From contig NZ_JAGSYD010000001.1 in the NCBI RefSeq assembly GCF_025685575.1, positions 1,205,731 through 1,269,730 on the forward strand: DNA of 64,000 bases, in the 5' to 3' direction. A program made the position numbers and the translations under genes. The DNA is from Granulicella cerasi. GTDB taxonomy: Bacteria > Acidobacteriota > Terriglobia > Terriglobales > Acidobacteriaceae. The notes beneath the pieces are model-generated. The model was not told where the DNA came from and ran no database searches. It saw only the letters and a list, made by a program, of their open reading frames with translations. Below are positions 51,567 through 60,104 of the stretch, piece after piece (position 1 is the first letter of the stretch; each line of letters begins with the position of its first letter).

Positions 51567-51685
51567 AGTCGTAAGTGTGAAGTCGTGAGTCATCAGTAAA
51601 AGCAAAACGAACCCCGCAGACGATGTCTGCGGGGTTCACTTTCGTTCTTCACTTATGACTTACGACTACTCACTTACGACTGCCT
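51567..51685. repeat. Heptad-repeat element C around a terminator hairpin
   Basis: The left arm is five 7-mers of the form AGTnnnn (51567-51601); the first 17 nt are identical to element B. The right arm is five 7-mers of the form ACTnnnn (51651-51685), running to within 2 bp of the lipoprotein stop codon. The central hairpin is 51609-51637. The flanking genes are convergent. Confidence 0.88.
51609..51637. terminator. Terminator hairpin between argG and the lipoprotein gene
   Basis: A perfect 13-bp stem (51609-51621 with 51625-51637) with a GAT loop, inside heptad element C. Confidence 0.85.
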
Positions 51686-51686
51686 T

Positions 51687-52220
51687 TTACCGAATGTTGC
51701 CGTCAGCGGGATCGTAAGCCACCACGCCAAGGTCGGTAAGCTTATCGACCGTCTTCTCCACAGAACGACGGATGGCGGGCATAGCATTCGCGGGCACCTT
51801 GTGTGCCTCTTCAATCGCCACCACGCGGCCGTAGGGCCACGCGTCCTGTGGAATGGCGGCCAGAGCATCACCCAGCTTGTCGAAGCTGATGTTGAGCACC
51901 TGGCGGCGCGCGTTCACCGGGCGCAACATGCCGCCTGCGCCGTAGCTCGAGGGGTTCGGGTCGGCGAGCACTACGCGCAGCTCGAGCATGTTTTCCTGCA
52001 CGGTCAGCGTGGGGTTCATCCAGTATTCCGTGGAGTGTATGGCCATGAAGCGCGACTTGGCGGGCGGGGGGATGGAGGCGAGCTGCTCGCGCTGCGAGTC
52101 TACGAGGGCGTGCTCGGCGGCCTTCGACTGCTCATTGGCCGGGGTGGGGAGCGACGGAGCGTGGCAGCCTGCGAGGGCCAGCACGAGAAAAGTTGAGAAA
52201 AAAGCGTTGCGGCGGTTCAC
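51687..52220 (-). CDS. Lipoprotein of unknown function
   Basis: A 177-residue predicted lipoprotein with lipobox LALAGC (Cys at residue 19). Mature residues include RFMAIHSTEYWMNPTLTVQENMLELRVVLADPNPSSYGAGGMLRPVNARRQVLNI. No family was recognised. The start is GTG at 52220, with TATCCT ending 6 nt upstream and no Shine-Dalgarno sequence. Confidence 0.75.
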   Translation of the reverse strand: MNRRNAFFSTFLVLALAGCHAPSLPTPANEQSKAAEHALVDSQREQLASIPPPAKSRFMAIHSTEYWMNPTLTVQENMLELRVVLADPNPSSYGAGGMLRPVNARRQVLNISFDKLGDALAAIPQDAWPYGRVVAIEEAHKVPANAMPAIRRSVEKTVDKLTDLGVVAYDPADGNIR

Positions 52221-52226
52221 CGCAAC

Positions 52227-52232
52227 AGGATA
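52227..52232 (-). promoter_or_regulatory. -10 hexamer of leaderless lipoprotein transcript
   Basis: TATCCT ends 6 nt before the GTG at 52220. Confidence 0.45.
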
Positions 52233-52266
52233 TCAAGGTGCGGGTTCAGTATTGTGAAAGAAGAAC

Positions 52267-53322
52267 GTGCGTATTTTCTGCCTTCAGCCCCGTTGTGTTT
52301 GGACCCTCTTTGCTGCTGCAGTGACGATGGCGACGCTCTGTACCCCCGCGCACGCGCAACAGGCTGCTCCGCTGCCGCAGGCCCCCTCGGCGACGATCCG
52401 CGCCAGTGTTCTGGGCAACGTGGTGGACGAGGACAATGACGTCGTCCCCGAGTCTGTCGTAACGCTCTCGCAGCCATCGTTTACGCGCTCCGTGATGACC
52501 GCCGCAGATGGTACTTTCAGCTTCGCCGAGATTCCCGCCGGCAGCTACACGCTCACTGTAGCCAAGGCCGAGTGGGCGCCCGTGACGCGGACGGTGCTGG
52601 TCAGCGCTACAGGTTCGATCGAGCTGGGCGCGATTGCGTTTACGACCCCTACGGCGCGCTTCGAAGTCTCCGCGATGACGCAGCACCAGATCTCCGAAAT
52701 CGAAGTGAAGCAGGCGGAAAAGCAGCGCCTGCTCGGCGTGCTGCCGAACTTCGGGGTGACCTACAACTGGGACGCTCCACCGCTGGACGCCGCGCAGAAG
52801 TTTGAGCTCGCCACGCGATTCGTCATCGACCCTGTCTCCATCGGGCTGAACTTCGGAACGGCGGGCATCGGCCGCATCAACGGCGGGTACTCGTCCTTCG
52901 GCCCGGGGGCAAAAGGTTACTTCAAGCTGGTCGGCGCGTTCACGCTCGATTCGGTGATCGGCAACGAGCTTTCTGGCGCGGTGCTGCCGGTGATCTTCAA
53001 GCAGGACCCGCGCTACTTCTACCGTGGTACGGGCACCCCGGCTTCGCGCACCTGGTACGCGATCACGCGTACGGTGATCTGCCGCAGCGACAAGGGCAAG
53101 AGCGAGACGAACTACTCGAACATCATTGGCAGCTTCGCCAGCGGCGCGATCTCGAACCTCTACTACCCGTCCACCGGCACGCGCGGCGCGACGCTGACGC
53201 TGGAGAACGGCCTGATCGCCCTGGGTAGCAATGCGGCGGGCAACATCGTGCAGGAGTTCCTCTTCAAGCGCTTCACTCCGAAGGCCAAGCGCAACCTGCC
53301 CACCGACGACGCGAAGCGATAA
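52267..53322 (+). CDS. Exported CarboxypepD-regulatory-like protein
   Basis: A 351-residue exported protein. The signal peptide spans about residues 1-31 (ending PAHAQ). Residues about 46-115 are a CarboxypepD_reg-like domain (ASVLGNVVDEDNDVVPESVVTLSQ...TFSFAEIPAGSYTLTV). The remaining 230 residues (YNWDAPPLDAAQKFELATRFVIDP...YYPSTGTRGATLTLENGLIALGSNAAGNIVQEF) are of a type seen as uncharacterised proteins in Acidobacteria. GTG at 52267 is the first in-frame start, with TATTGT ending 11 nt upstream. Confidence 0.75.
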   Translation: MRIFCLQPRCVWTLFAAAVTMATLCTPAHAQQAAPLPQAPSATIRASVLGNVVDEDNDVVPESVVTLSQPSFTRSVMTAADGTFSFAEIPAGSYTLTVAKAEWAPVTRTVLVSATGSIELGAIAFTTPTARFEVSAMTQHQISEIEVKQAEKQRLLGVLPNFGVTYNWDAPPLDAAQKFELATRFVIDPVSIGLNFGTAGIGRINGGYSSFGPGAKGYFKLVGAFTLDSVIGNELSGAVLPVIFKQDPRYFYRGTGTPASRTWYAITRTVICRSDKGKSETNYSNIIGSFASGAISNLYYPSTGTRGATLTLENGLIALGSNAAGNIVQEFLFKRFTPKAKRNLPTDDAKR

Positions 53323-53342
53323 CGCGCGCCCACGTGGAGCGG

Positions 53343-53348
53343 TACAAT
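53343..53348 (+). promoter_or_regulatory. -10 hexamer of leaderless VOC-ribH/nusB transcript
   Basis: TACAAT ends 7 nt before the ATG at 53356. Confidence 0.55.
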
Positions 53349-53355
53349 CGTCTTT

Positions 53356-54204
53356 ATGGTCAAGGGAATTACAACCGTCGTCCAGGTGGCGACGATCGAA
53401 GTTTTGGATCGCGCGGGCAGCCTTTTTCAGGCGCTCGGATTCGAGCAGGGTAAAGGTTGGAGCCTCGAGGGAGGCAAGGGTGCGCCGTTTCTCGCGCCCC
53501 TAGGCAATCTGGAGCTGGTAGCGGGCCGCGTGCCGGCAGAGCCGTCGTTGCTGGTGGAGGTCACGCACCTCGATCAGGCCTACGAGATTGCGCAGCAGTG
53601 GGCCTCTGCCGCAGGCCGCAAGCTGACGCCGGTGACGTCGACGGGCTGGAACTCGCGCCTGTTCACGGTCGAGGTTGTTGAGGGCACGACGCTCGGTTTT
53701 TGGGAGTCGGAGAATCCGCTGCACGGTGTGCCTGCGGCGATCGAGGGCGACCTCGTCGTCACCGGGCAGAAGTACGCGATCGTGGTCGCGCGTTGGAACG
53801 CGGTGATCACCGACCGCCTGCTGCAGGGCTCGCTCGATGCGCTGCTGCGTTCGGGCGCGAAGCGCGAAGATATTGAGATCGTCCGCGTGCCGGGCGCGTG
53901 GGAGATTCCTTCCGCAGCGCGCACGCTGGCGGAGACGAAGAAGTTTGCAGGCATCATCACGCTGGGCGTGCTGCTGCGCGGCGAGACGGCTCACTACGAG
54001 GCGATCTACAACGAGGTCGCGCGCGGCATCGGGCAGTCGCAGCAGGAGACCGGCGTGCCGCATGCGTTCGGCGTGCTGACCTGCGAGACGCTCGAGCAGG
54101 CGCTCGATCGCGCGGGTCTGAAGGTAGGCAACAAGGGATTTGAAGCTGGAATTGCAGCCATTGAGATGGCGTCGATCCAGAGCAAGCTGGGAGGCGCAAA
54201 GTAA
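53356..54204 (+). CDS. ribH: VOC (glyoxalase-like)-lumazine synthase fusion
   Basis: 282 residues in two parts. Residues about 5-120 resemble one glyoxalase/bleomycin-resistance (VOC) domain: IEVLDRAGSLFQALGFEQGKGW..., LVEVTHLDQAYEIAQQW and C-terminal TVEVVEGTTLGFWESENP. Residues about 130-275 are 6,7-dimethyl-8-ribityllumazine synthase: ARWN (W147 in the substrate-stacking position), VPGAWEIP (179-185), GVLLRGETAHYE with catalytic H213, and HAFGVLTCETLEQAL. The RibH part would condense the pyrimidine and butanone-phosphate precursors of riboflavin. RibH is normally about 155 residues without such a domain. The stop overlaps the nusB start (TAATG), a common ribH-nusB pairing. Confidence 0.9.
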   Translation: MVKGITTVVQVATIEVLDRAGSLFQALGFEQGKGWSLEGGKGAPFLAPLGNLELVAGRVPAEPSLLVEVTHLDQAYEIAQQWASAAGRKLTPVTSTGWNSRLFTVEVVEGTTLGFWESENPLHGVPAAIEGDLVVTGQKYAIVVARWNAVITDRLLQGSLDALLRSGAKREDIEIVRVPGAWEIPSAARTLAETKKFAGIITLGVLLRGETAHYEAIYNEVARGIGQSQQETGVPHAFGVLTCETLEQALDRAGLKVGNKGFEAGIAAIEMASIQSKLGGAK

Positions 54205-54629
54205 TGGGAACGCGACGCAAGAGCCGCGAGCTCGCGATGCAGATGTTGTTTCAGGGCGACCTGGGCAAGCAGAAGGCCGAAGATGTCGAGAAGGTCTTCT
54301 GGGATACGCGCGACGATGTGGATGACGAGACGCGCGGCTTTGCCGATGAGCTTCATCGCATCGCCACGGTGCGCGAAGATGAAGTTGACGCGCTGATCAC
54401 CAAGCACGCGCAGAACTGGCGTCTGGAACGCATGGCTGCGGTCGATCGCAACGTGCTGCGCACGGCGGTGGCCGAGATGCTCGGCTTCCCGAAGACGCCC
54501 GCTGCGGTGATCATCAACGAGTCGCTCGAGATCGCCCGCCGCTATGCCGCGCCGGAGAGCGTACAGTTCCTCAACGGCGTGTTGGATGCCGTCGGTCGCG
54601 AGTTGTTGGAGAAGCGACTGGCGAAGTAA
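54204..54629 (+). CDS. nusB: Transcription antitermination factor NusB
   Basis: A 141-residue all-helical RNA-binding protein. It begins RRKSRELAMQMLFQGDL (the arginine-rich helix that contacts boxA RNA) and ends with WRLERMAAVDRNVLRTAVAEML...TPAAVIINESLEIARRYAAPESVQFLNGVLDAV, the core family signature. NusB with NusE (S10) loads antitermination complexes on rRNA operons. The start codon overlaps the ribH stop by 1 bp. Confidence 0.95.
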   Translation: MGTRRKSRELAMQMLFQGDLGKQKAEDVEKVFWDTRDDVDDETRGFADELHRIATVREDEVDALITKHAQNWRLERMAAVDRNVLRTAVAEMLGFPKTPAAVIINESLEIARRYAAPESVQFLNGVLDAVGRELLEKRLAK

Positions 54630-54671
54630 GGATCCAGAGGTTAGCCGCAGATCCCAGCGAGCAAGACCCAA

Positions 54672-54699
54672 GGGTTGAGGGTGTAGGGGTTAGGGTTTA
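54672..54699 (+). repeat. Half heptad-repeat element D
   Basis: Four consecutive 7-mers of the form GGGnnnA (starts 54672, 54679, 54686 and 54693), the same word class as the left arm of element A. No complementary right arm is present. A terminator follows 15 bp later. Confidence 0.75.
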
Positions 54700-54714
54700 G
54701 GAAAGATCGCCAAG

Positions 54715-54749
54715 AGAAATGCCCTCCGTTTGGAGGGCATTTCTTGTTT
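54715..54749. terminator. Terminator between nusB and the propeller lipoprotein gene
   Basis: A perfect 13-bp stem (54715-54727 with 54732-54744) with a GTTT loop and a T-rich tail; the flanking genes are convergent. Confidence 0.85.
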
Positions 54750-54772
54750 TCATCATGGCGCAGGGTCCTGAT

Positions 54773-57196
54773 TTAGCTCAGCGTCTTGCGCGGGCGCTGG
54801 ACGATCAGATTCGGCGTAGCCGAGCCAGTACCGGTAAGAGCAGGCAGCGCCGGAAGGAGCTGGCTGCTGTCGGTCACGGTGGGGTTGCCGCTGCTCGGGT
54901 AGGTGACCGTGATCAGGTGGATCGCGTTGTCGCCTGCCGTCGTCAGGTAGAAGGTGTTGTTGTCCGTCGCCCACACACCAGCGGTCGGCGCGGTCGGCGT
55001 GCCGTTCGTGGTGGAAAGCGTCAGGTAGTTCAGCGTGCCTGCCGTAGCGGAGGTCGTGCTGGGGAAGTAGTAGGGAACCAGACCGTTGCCCGTACCCGTG
55101 AAGGTGACGAACGCGACCTGCGAGTTGGTCGATGCCTTCACGCCGGTGATCGCCGAGGGGACGATGCCCGCGAAGGCCTTCTTGCCGAGCGTCGAGGTAA
55201 AGGTGACGCCCGTGCTCGCCGTGGTGCAGGCCGAAGCCGTGGTGAACGAAGCGGCGTCGAGGAAGAGGTCCGTCAGGCCCGCGGTCGACGAGGCGCCGAG
55301 GATGTGCAGACCGTCCGGCGTGGCCGCAACACGCTCAGCCGCTGAGGCCTTGCTGTCTGCGATCGGCGCGTAGACATTGCTCGCCGTAGCGGGCGTGGTC
55401 GTGGTGGTCACCGTCGTCGTCGAGCAGTAGGACCGACCCTCGATGTTCGGCGAACCTCCGAAGTACGCACCCACAGCCGTCGGCGTGACCGCCACGTCGT
55501 TGTAGGTGGTGTCCGTGCCGGCGAGGGTGATCGTCTGCCAGTCCACCATGCTGTTGTGCATGAGGATGGTGTTGCCGGTCGTGGTGACGTAGACGGTGGA
55601 GCTATCCGGCGACCAGTCTGCGCGGACGCCGACGCCGTTGGTGTAGGTCGAAACCGCGCCGCTCACGACGAGCGAAACCGTCTGACGCACCGTATCGGTA
55701 ACGACCAGCGTCGTGCCATCCGGCGAAACAGCCAGTACCTTGCCCGGGATCAGCGTGTTGGCCGAGGTGGTATTGGACGAGGTGGAGTAGGTCATCAGGG
55801 CGCCCTGACCACCGCTGACGGGGTCAGTGCCGCCCATGTAGACGGTGCTTCCGTCCTGGGTGATCACCATCGAGTTCGGCAGGTATGGCAGCTTCACGAG
55901 ATTGCCTGTGGTCTGCGTCTGGAAGTCGACCGGGTAGATATACTGCGAGTTCGTGCTGGCCACGTAGATCGCCGTGGTGCTGCGACCGGTGGTGGTGACG
56001 GAAACGCCCGGCGAGGTGATCGGCTTACCGTTGCCGAGGTAGCCAAGCTGCGCGGTCGGCGAAGGGTTGCAGGTCGGCGGCTGGCAGACTGCGGTGATCT
56101 TCGCCGTGCCCGCGAATGCCGGGGTGACCGAACCGGTGGACGCAGCAGGCTGTGTCTGTGGCGAGGTCGACTGGTAGGTCAGTGTCAAACCGGTCAGCGT
56201 AGCGCCAGCGGTATCGACAGCCGTGGCCGTGAAGGGCTGCGTGTTGTTCAACGGCACCGTCAGGTTGGTCGAGCCCGATGCGCCGACGGGCGTCAGCGTG
56301 ATCGAAGCTGGCGGGCAGACCGAGAAGAAGCCGGTGTTGTAGGCGTTGGCCGAGTTCGACAGCGTGGCCGTGACGAGCGTCGAGCCTGGCAGCAGCGCGG
56401 TAGCGACGCCGTTCTGATCAAAGCTCACCAGACCCGAGGAACCGGTGGCTGCCAGCGTGACCTTGCCGGCCATGCAGGTGATGTTGTTCGCCGCGGTCGT
56501 GGAGTTGTTCTTGTAGACGCGAACCGGAACCTGGCGCGTGCTGTTCTGCGACACGCAGCTTGCCTGGTCATAGACAGCAGCCGTAGCCACCGTGGTGGAG
56601 TCCACCGGGCAGCAGGTCGTGTCGGGATCCACGTACGTTGTGATGTCAGAGCCGGAACAGCTTCTAGCGCTCGACTGGCCGAAGACCACGCCCGTCACAA
56701 CGGGGTGCACATAGACGGCGATTGCGTTCGAGGTAACGCCGTTGGACACCGCGGTGACGAACGCCTTGTACTGCGTTGTGGTAGCCGGCGCGCTGCAGGT
56801 GGTGTAGTCGGCAATGCCTGAACCGGAGTTGCGGTTCCAGGTGCCGCCGCAGGTCTGGCCGGTGGTGGGGTTGATGTCCGCCAGCGCCATGTTGCTGGTG
56901 CCGTAGGTCACGGAACCCAGGCCCACCGTGGAGCCCTTGCAGTCGTAGCCGGTGGCCGACAGCGTCGTACCCATCTGGCCGTAGTTCAGCGAAATGCCGG
57001 TCGCGGTCAGCGACGGGGACAGCTGAATCGACGCGAGATCACCCACCTTCGGGCCGGAGTCGCCCGAGTTGCAGTACTGGGTGGTGGTGGACTTTTTGCC
57101 GCAACCCACAACCGAAACGCCCATGGGCAAGCCCACGAAAAGAACCACGGCCAGAGCTAGCAACCGCTGGGTAATACGCATCGAAAACAACCGCAC
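54773..57196 (-). CDS. Secreted beta-propeller lipoprotein with Ig-like N-terminal half
   Basis: An 807-residue predicted lipoprotein with lipobox VSVVGC (Cys about residue 32). Residues about 50-370 contain Ig-like, cysteine-bearing segments (IQLSPSLTATGISLNYGQMGTTLSATG; SVCPPASITLTPVGASGSTNLTVPL). Residues about 400-800 form a YVTN-like beta-propeller (YIYPVDFQTQTTGNLVKLPYLPNSMVITQDGSTVYMGGTDPV; VLAVSPDGTTLVVTDTVRQTVSLV). The start is a GTG at 57196, with GGAGG 8 nt upstream; an ATG at 57181 is an alternative. Function unknown; probably surface-exposed. Confidence 0.8.
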   Translation of the reverse strand: MRLFSMRITQRLLALAVVLFVGLPMGVSVVGCGKKSTTTQYCNSGDSGPKVGDLASIQLSPSLTATGISLNYGQMGTTLSATGYDCKGSTVGLGSVTYGTSNMALADINPTTGQTCGGTWNRNSGSGIADYTTCSAPATTTQYKAFVTAVSNGVTSNAIAVYVHPVVTGVVFGQSSARSCSGSDITTYVDPDTTCCPVDSTTVATAAVYDQASCVSQNSTRQVPVRVYKNNSTTAANNITCMAGKVTLAATGSSGLVSFDQNGVATALLPGSTLVTATLSNSANAYNTGFFSVCPPASITLTPVGASGSTNLTVPLNNTQPFTATAVDTAGATLTGLTLTYQSTSPQTQPAASTGSVTPAFAGTAKITAVCQPPTCNPSPTAQLGYLGNGKPITSPGVSVTTTGRSTTAIYVASTNSQYIYPVDFQTQTTGNLVKLPYLPNSMVITQDGSTVYMGGTDPVSGGQGALMTYSTSSNTTSANTLIPGKVLAVSPDGTTLVVTDTVRQTVSLVVSGAVSTYTNGVGVRADWSPDSSTVYVTTTGNTILMHNSMVDWQTITLAGTDTTYNDVAVTPTAVGAYFGGSPNIEGRSYCSTTTVTTTTTPATASNVYAPIADSKASAAERVAATPDGLHILGASSTAGLTDLFLDAASFTTASACTTASTGVTFTSTLGKKAFAGIVPSAITGVKASTNSQVAFVTFTGTGNGLVPYYFPSTTSATAGTLNYLTLSTTNGTPTAPTAGVWATDNNTFYLTTAGDNAIHLITVTYPSSGNPTVTDSSQLLPALPALTGTGSATPNLIVQRPRKTLS

Positions 57197-57389
57197 TTAG
57201 AAAACCTCCCCGCTCAATCGGAGTTCGACTGAACGGTGCAAAATCTGCACAACAGCACACAAATCCGAGTTTTCAGTTTACAGGAAGCCCCACGTCGCGC
57301 GCGGGCGTTTCCAGCGGTTTTTGTGAGCTGCTCTTCGGACGATTGGCGTCCGGCAAAGGTGAGCAGCGGGTTTCTGTTGCTCCAACAGC

Positions 57390-57418
57390 AAACGCCCGGC
57401 GATGGTCGCCGGGCGTTT
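57390..57418 (-). terminator. Terminator of the S9 peptidase gene
   Basis: A perfect 13-bp stem (57390-57402 with 57406-57418) with a 3-nt loop. Confidence 0.8.
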
Positions 57419-57432
57419 GGGGCTTTCCGCCT

Positions 57433-59421
57433 CTACTTCAGGTTTTCGTCGAACCACTTCTGCGTACGTTCGGCGCGGTCCTTGATGTGCGCCGGGTCAC
57501 GGAAGCCGTGGCCTTCGTTGGGATAAATGACGAGCTGTGTCTTCACGCCGTGCGCCTTCAGCGCGCTCCAGAACTCGAAGCTCTGCGGGGCAGGGCACTC
57601 GCCATCGCGGTCGCCGACGATCACAAGCGTTGGCGTGGTCACGTTCTTGATGAAGGTGATTGGCGAGGACTTGGCATACACCGCGGGATCGTCATAGACG
57701 CTTGCGCCGAAGAACGGCACCATCCACTCCGAGATCTGGTTCTGGCCGTAGTAGCTCTGCCAGTTGGCGATGCCCGCTCCTGCCACGGCGGCCTTGAAGC
57801 GCGGCGTCTGCGTCACGGAGAACATCGTCATGTAACCACCGTAGCTCCAGCCGGTGACGCCTTCGCGGTTCTTGTCGATCGACGGAATGTCCTGCTCCAG
57901 CTTGTCGAGGCCGGTGAGGATGTCGCGGAGATCGCCATAGCCAAAGTCCTTGCGGTTAGCCTGCGTGAACGCCTCGCCCTGACCAAAGGAGCCGCGCGGG
58001 TTCGGCTGGAAGATGAAGTAGTTCGTCAGCTGCTGCGGGCCCATGTCCCAACGCGCGCCGATAGAAGCCGACGGCCCGCCATGCACCTGCGTGATGATGC
58101 CGTACTTCTTGTGCTCGTCGAAGTCCTTGGGGAAGGTGAGCCAGCCCTGGACGTGCGCGCCGTCGGAGACCCACTCCACCGAGATGGTCTTGCGGCGCAG
58201 CTTCAGGCCTTCGTTGAAGTGGGTGAACTGCTTCGGTGCACCGCTGCCTGCGCCCCAGATTTCAGGTGCCTGCTCGAGTCCGGACTGCACCCAGACGGTG
58301 TAGCCCCCGTTGGCGGGCGAGAAGCTCGGCGCGTCCTTGACCAGACCGCCGCTAAGGCTGGCGAGACCGAGGTCGACCGTCGAGTTCGGCACGGCTGCCT
58401 TCTTCTCGACGTCCCAGTCGAGCATGAGGGTGTGGCCGCGCTTGTCCTCTACGAAGCCCACGTGCGTCGGCGAAACAAAGCTTTCGTGCACGACCGTGCC
58501 GTCGAGGTCGGGGGTGACATCCACCGGCTGCGCGCCGGGCCTGGCGTCGATCAGCCAGAGATCGCCACCGGTCGAACCGAAGTCGCTCATCAGGCCGCCG
58601 ATAAAGGCGATCTTCTTGCCATCGGGCGAGAACTTCGGCACGGCGATCTGCAGGCCATGCATCGCGCCGGAAACCTTCGACGGGTCGAGAATCAGTTGCG
58701 CGTGGCGGTCATTGACCCGCCACAGCTTTGCCACCCACCAGTTGTTCTCGCCGGGAGCCTTGGTGCCGGTCGTGGCGATGGTCTTCGAGTCGGGCGCCCA
58801 GGCGAATTCGTAGGTGTACATCTCGGGAGTGGGCGGCAGCAGCCATGCGCCGTTGCCGTCCTCGGTCTTCACGGCGTAGACGCCCTGAATCTCAATGTTG
58901 TCCTCGCCGATGACACCCGCAAACGGCTTCATGGCATCGAGTGCGCCAGCGTGACGCGTGGCGTTCTCCACGAAGAGGAAGGCGATCTGCTTGCCGTCTG
59001 GCGACCATGCCGGGGTGTCCATGTTGCCGGTCACATGCGTGAGCTGGCGGCTCTTGCCGTCAGCGGGCGTGTAGAGGAAAATCTGCTGCTGCGTGGACTT
59101 CGCGTCCTTGCCGGTGCAGGTGGAGAGATAGGCGAGGGTCTTCGAGTCCGGCGACCACATGGGCGTGGTGTTCGAGCAGCTCGTCTGATCACCGGGCGCG
59201 ACGATCTTCTCCTTGCTCATATCTACGGTGGGGAAGGGCAGCAGATGCAGCTCGGTGCCTTCCTTGCCCTTGATCGTGTAGGCGAGGCTGGTGCCGTCAG
59301 GCGAAAGGGCGACGAGCCCGGGCTGGCGCACCTGGCGCCCGGCTGGGGCGCTCGTCGAGGAGGTCTGCGCAAACGCGGCAAGAGGCAGGGCGAGGAGGAC
59401 GGCGGCGAAGGTGTGACGCAT
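57433..59421 (-). CDS. Exported S9-family serine peptidase
   Basis: A 662-residue secreted prolyl-oligopeptidase-like enzyme. Signal peptide at residues 1-19 (ALPLAAFAQ). Residues about 25-400 are WD40/TolB-like propeller blades (LVALSPDGTSLAYTIKGKEG, PMWSPDSKTLAYLSTC). Residues about 410-660 are the hydrolase domain with nucleophile GWSYGGY, aspartate VGDRDGECP and histidine NEGHGF. It is a peptide scavenger by family. The ATG at 59421 is chosen because it starts a clean signal peptide and TACCCT ends 6 nt upstream; a longer in-frame reading is rejected. Confidence 0.9.
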   Translation of the reverse strand: MRHTFAAVLLALPLAAFAQTSSTSAPAGRQVRQPGLVALSPDGTSLAYTIKGKEGTELHLLPFPTVDMSKEKIVAPGDQTSCSNTTPMWSPDSKTLAYLSTCTGKDAKSTQQQIFLYTPADGKSRQLTHVTGNMDTPAWSPDGKQIAFLFVENATRHAGALDAMKPFAGVIGEDNIEIQGVYAVKTEDGNGAWLLPPTPEMYTYEFAWAPDSKTIATTGTKAPGENNWWVAKLWRVNDRHAQLILDPSKVSGAMHGLQIAVPKFSPDGKKIAFIGGLMSDFGSTGGDLWLIDARPGAQPVDVTPDLDGTVVHESFVSPTHVGFVEDKRGHTLMLDWDVEKKAAVPNSTVDLGLASLSGGLVKDAPSFSPANGGYTVWVQSGLEQAPEIWGAGSGAPKQFTHFNEGLKLRRKTISVEWVSDGAHVQGWLTFPKDFDEHKKYGIITQVHGGPSASIGARWDMGPQQLTNYFIFQPNPRGSFGQGEAFTQANRKDFGYGDLRDILTGLDKLEQDIPSIDKNREGVTGWSYGGYMTMFSVTQTPRFKAAVAGAGIANWQSYYGQNQISEWMVPFFGASVYDDPAVYAKSSPITFIKNVTTPTLVIVGDRDGECPAPQSFEFWSALKAHGVKTQLVIYPNEGHGFRDPAHIKDRAERTQKWFDENLK

Positions 59422-59427
59422 GAGCAA

Positions 59428-59433
59428 AGGGTA
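59428..59433 (-). promoter_or_regulatory. -10 hexamer of leaderless S9 peptidase transcript
   Basis: TACCCT ends 6 nt before the ATG at 59421. Confidence 0.45.
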
Positions 59434-60104
59434 AACGACGAACCCCAGCATTGGCAGAAGCGCGATGGAAATGAAAAGCCCGCCGGCAACGACGAGGCTG
59501 CCAGCGGGCGAGTTCCCGCAGTGAGGGACGTTGGCACATGCGGGCGGGAATCCAGGCCGACGGCGCTGCAGAGGATCGCAATGGTGAGTACTGTAGGGGC
59601 TGCACGCAGCCGCGAAGCTCTCAGGGCGATCCGTGTGATGGGGCGAACATCTTGTCAATTGCGAAAACGTGCTTCATTTGGTACATTGAGAGGGTTCCGC
59701 GTGTATCGGGAATAGGTGTATCTGGAAGCCGGAAAACGGGGCGAGATCACCACTGTCTGCGACCTGCGGGCCATGTCTTTACGACGGGCGAGAGCGGGCC
59801 GGAACGAACCGGAAACGGAGTTGGGCAAGTGCTTGCGAGAGCGCGACAAGCCCCGGCCACCGTCCGCTCGTCTCAATAGAATGAGCAGAATGTAGTACGC
59901 GCATGGTTTTTAGAAGTACGGCCACGCGCAGGATTCAGGACTTCGCCGGAGCTTGTTTTCAAGCTCCGCCTTTCGTGTGTGCGCTGTAAGTTACAGCCGC
60001 ATGAATGAAGAGTGAAGGTGCTGCCCTGTGTCAGTGTTCGAGGGATAAATCGGAAGTTCCTGGCGTCATCGACGCATAGGACTGCAACCAGTAAAGGAAT
60101 TGAA
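59434..60104 (+). other. Long intergenic region upstream of the str operon
   Basis: About 670 bp between the divergent S9 peptidase gene and rpsL, with no ORF I would support. A TTGCGA (59659-59664) and TACATT (59682-59687) spaced by 17 bp form a plausible sigma-70 promoter pointing toward rpsL. The leader carries a hairpin at 59947-59968 and ends in the AAAGGA ribosome binding site of rpsL. Confidence 0.45.
59947..59968 (+). promoter_or_regulatory. Leader hairpin of the str operon
   Basis: A perfect 9-bp stem CGGAGCTTG/CAAGCTCCG (59947-59955 with 59960-59968) with a TTTT loop, followed by CCTTTCGTG. It could be an attenuator or an end of an upstream short transcript. Confidence 0.5.

Noticed and set aside
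53323..53355. FMN riboswitch upstream of ribH
   Set aside because: Only 33 bp separate the genes and a leaderless promoter explains the start; no room for an RFN element.
57343..59715. 790-codon open frame opposite the S9 peptidase
   Set aside because: Shadow of a recognised peptidase; low-complexity composition and no start signal.
59538..59879. 113-codon plus-strand frame upstream of rpsL
   Set aside because: No ribosome binding site, no recognisable domain and unusual composition; treated as intergenic.
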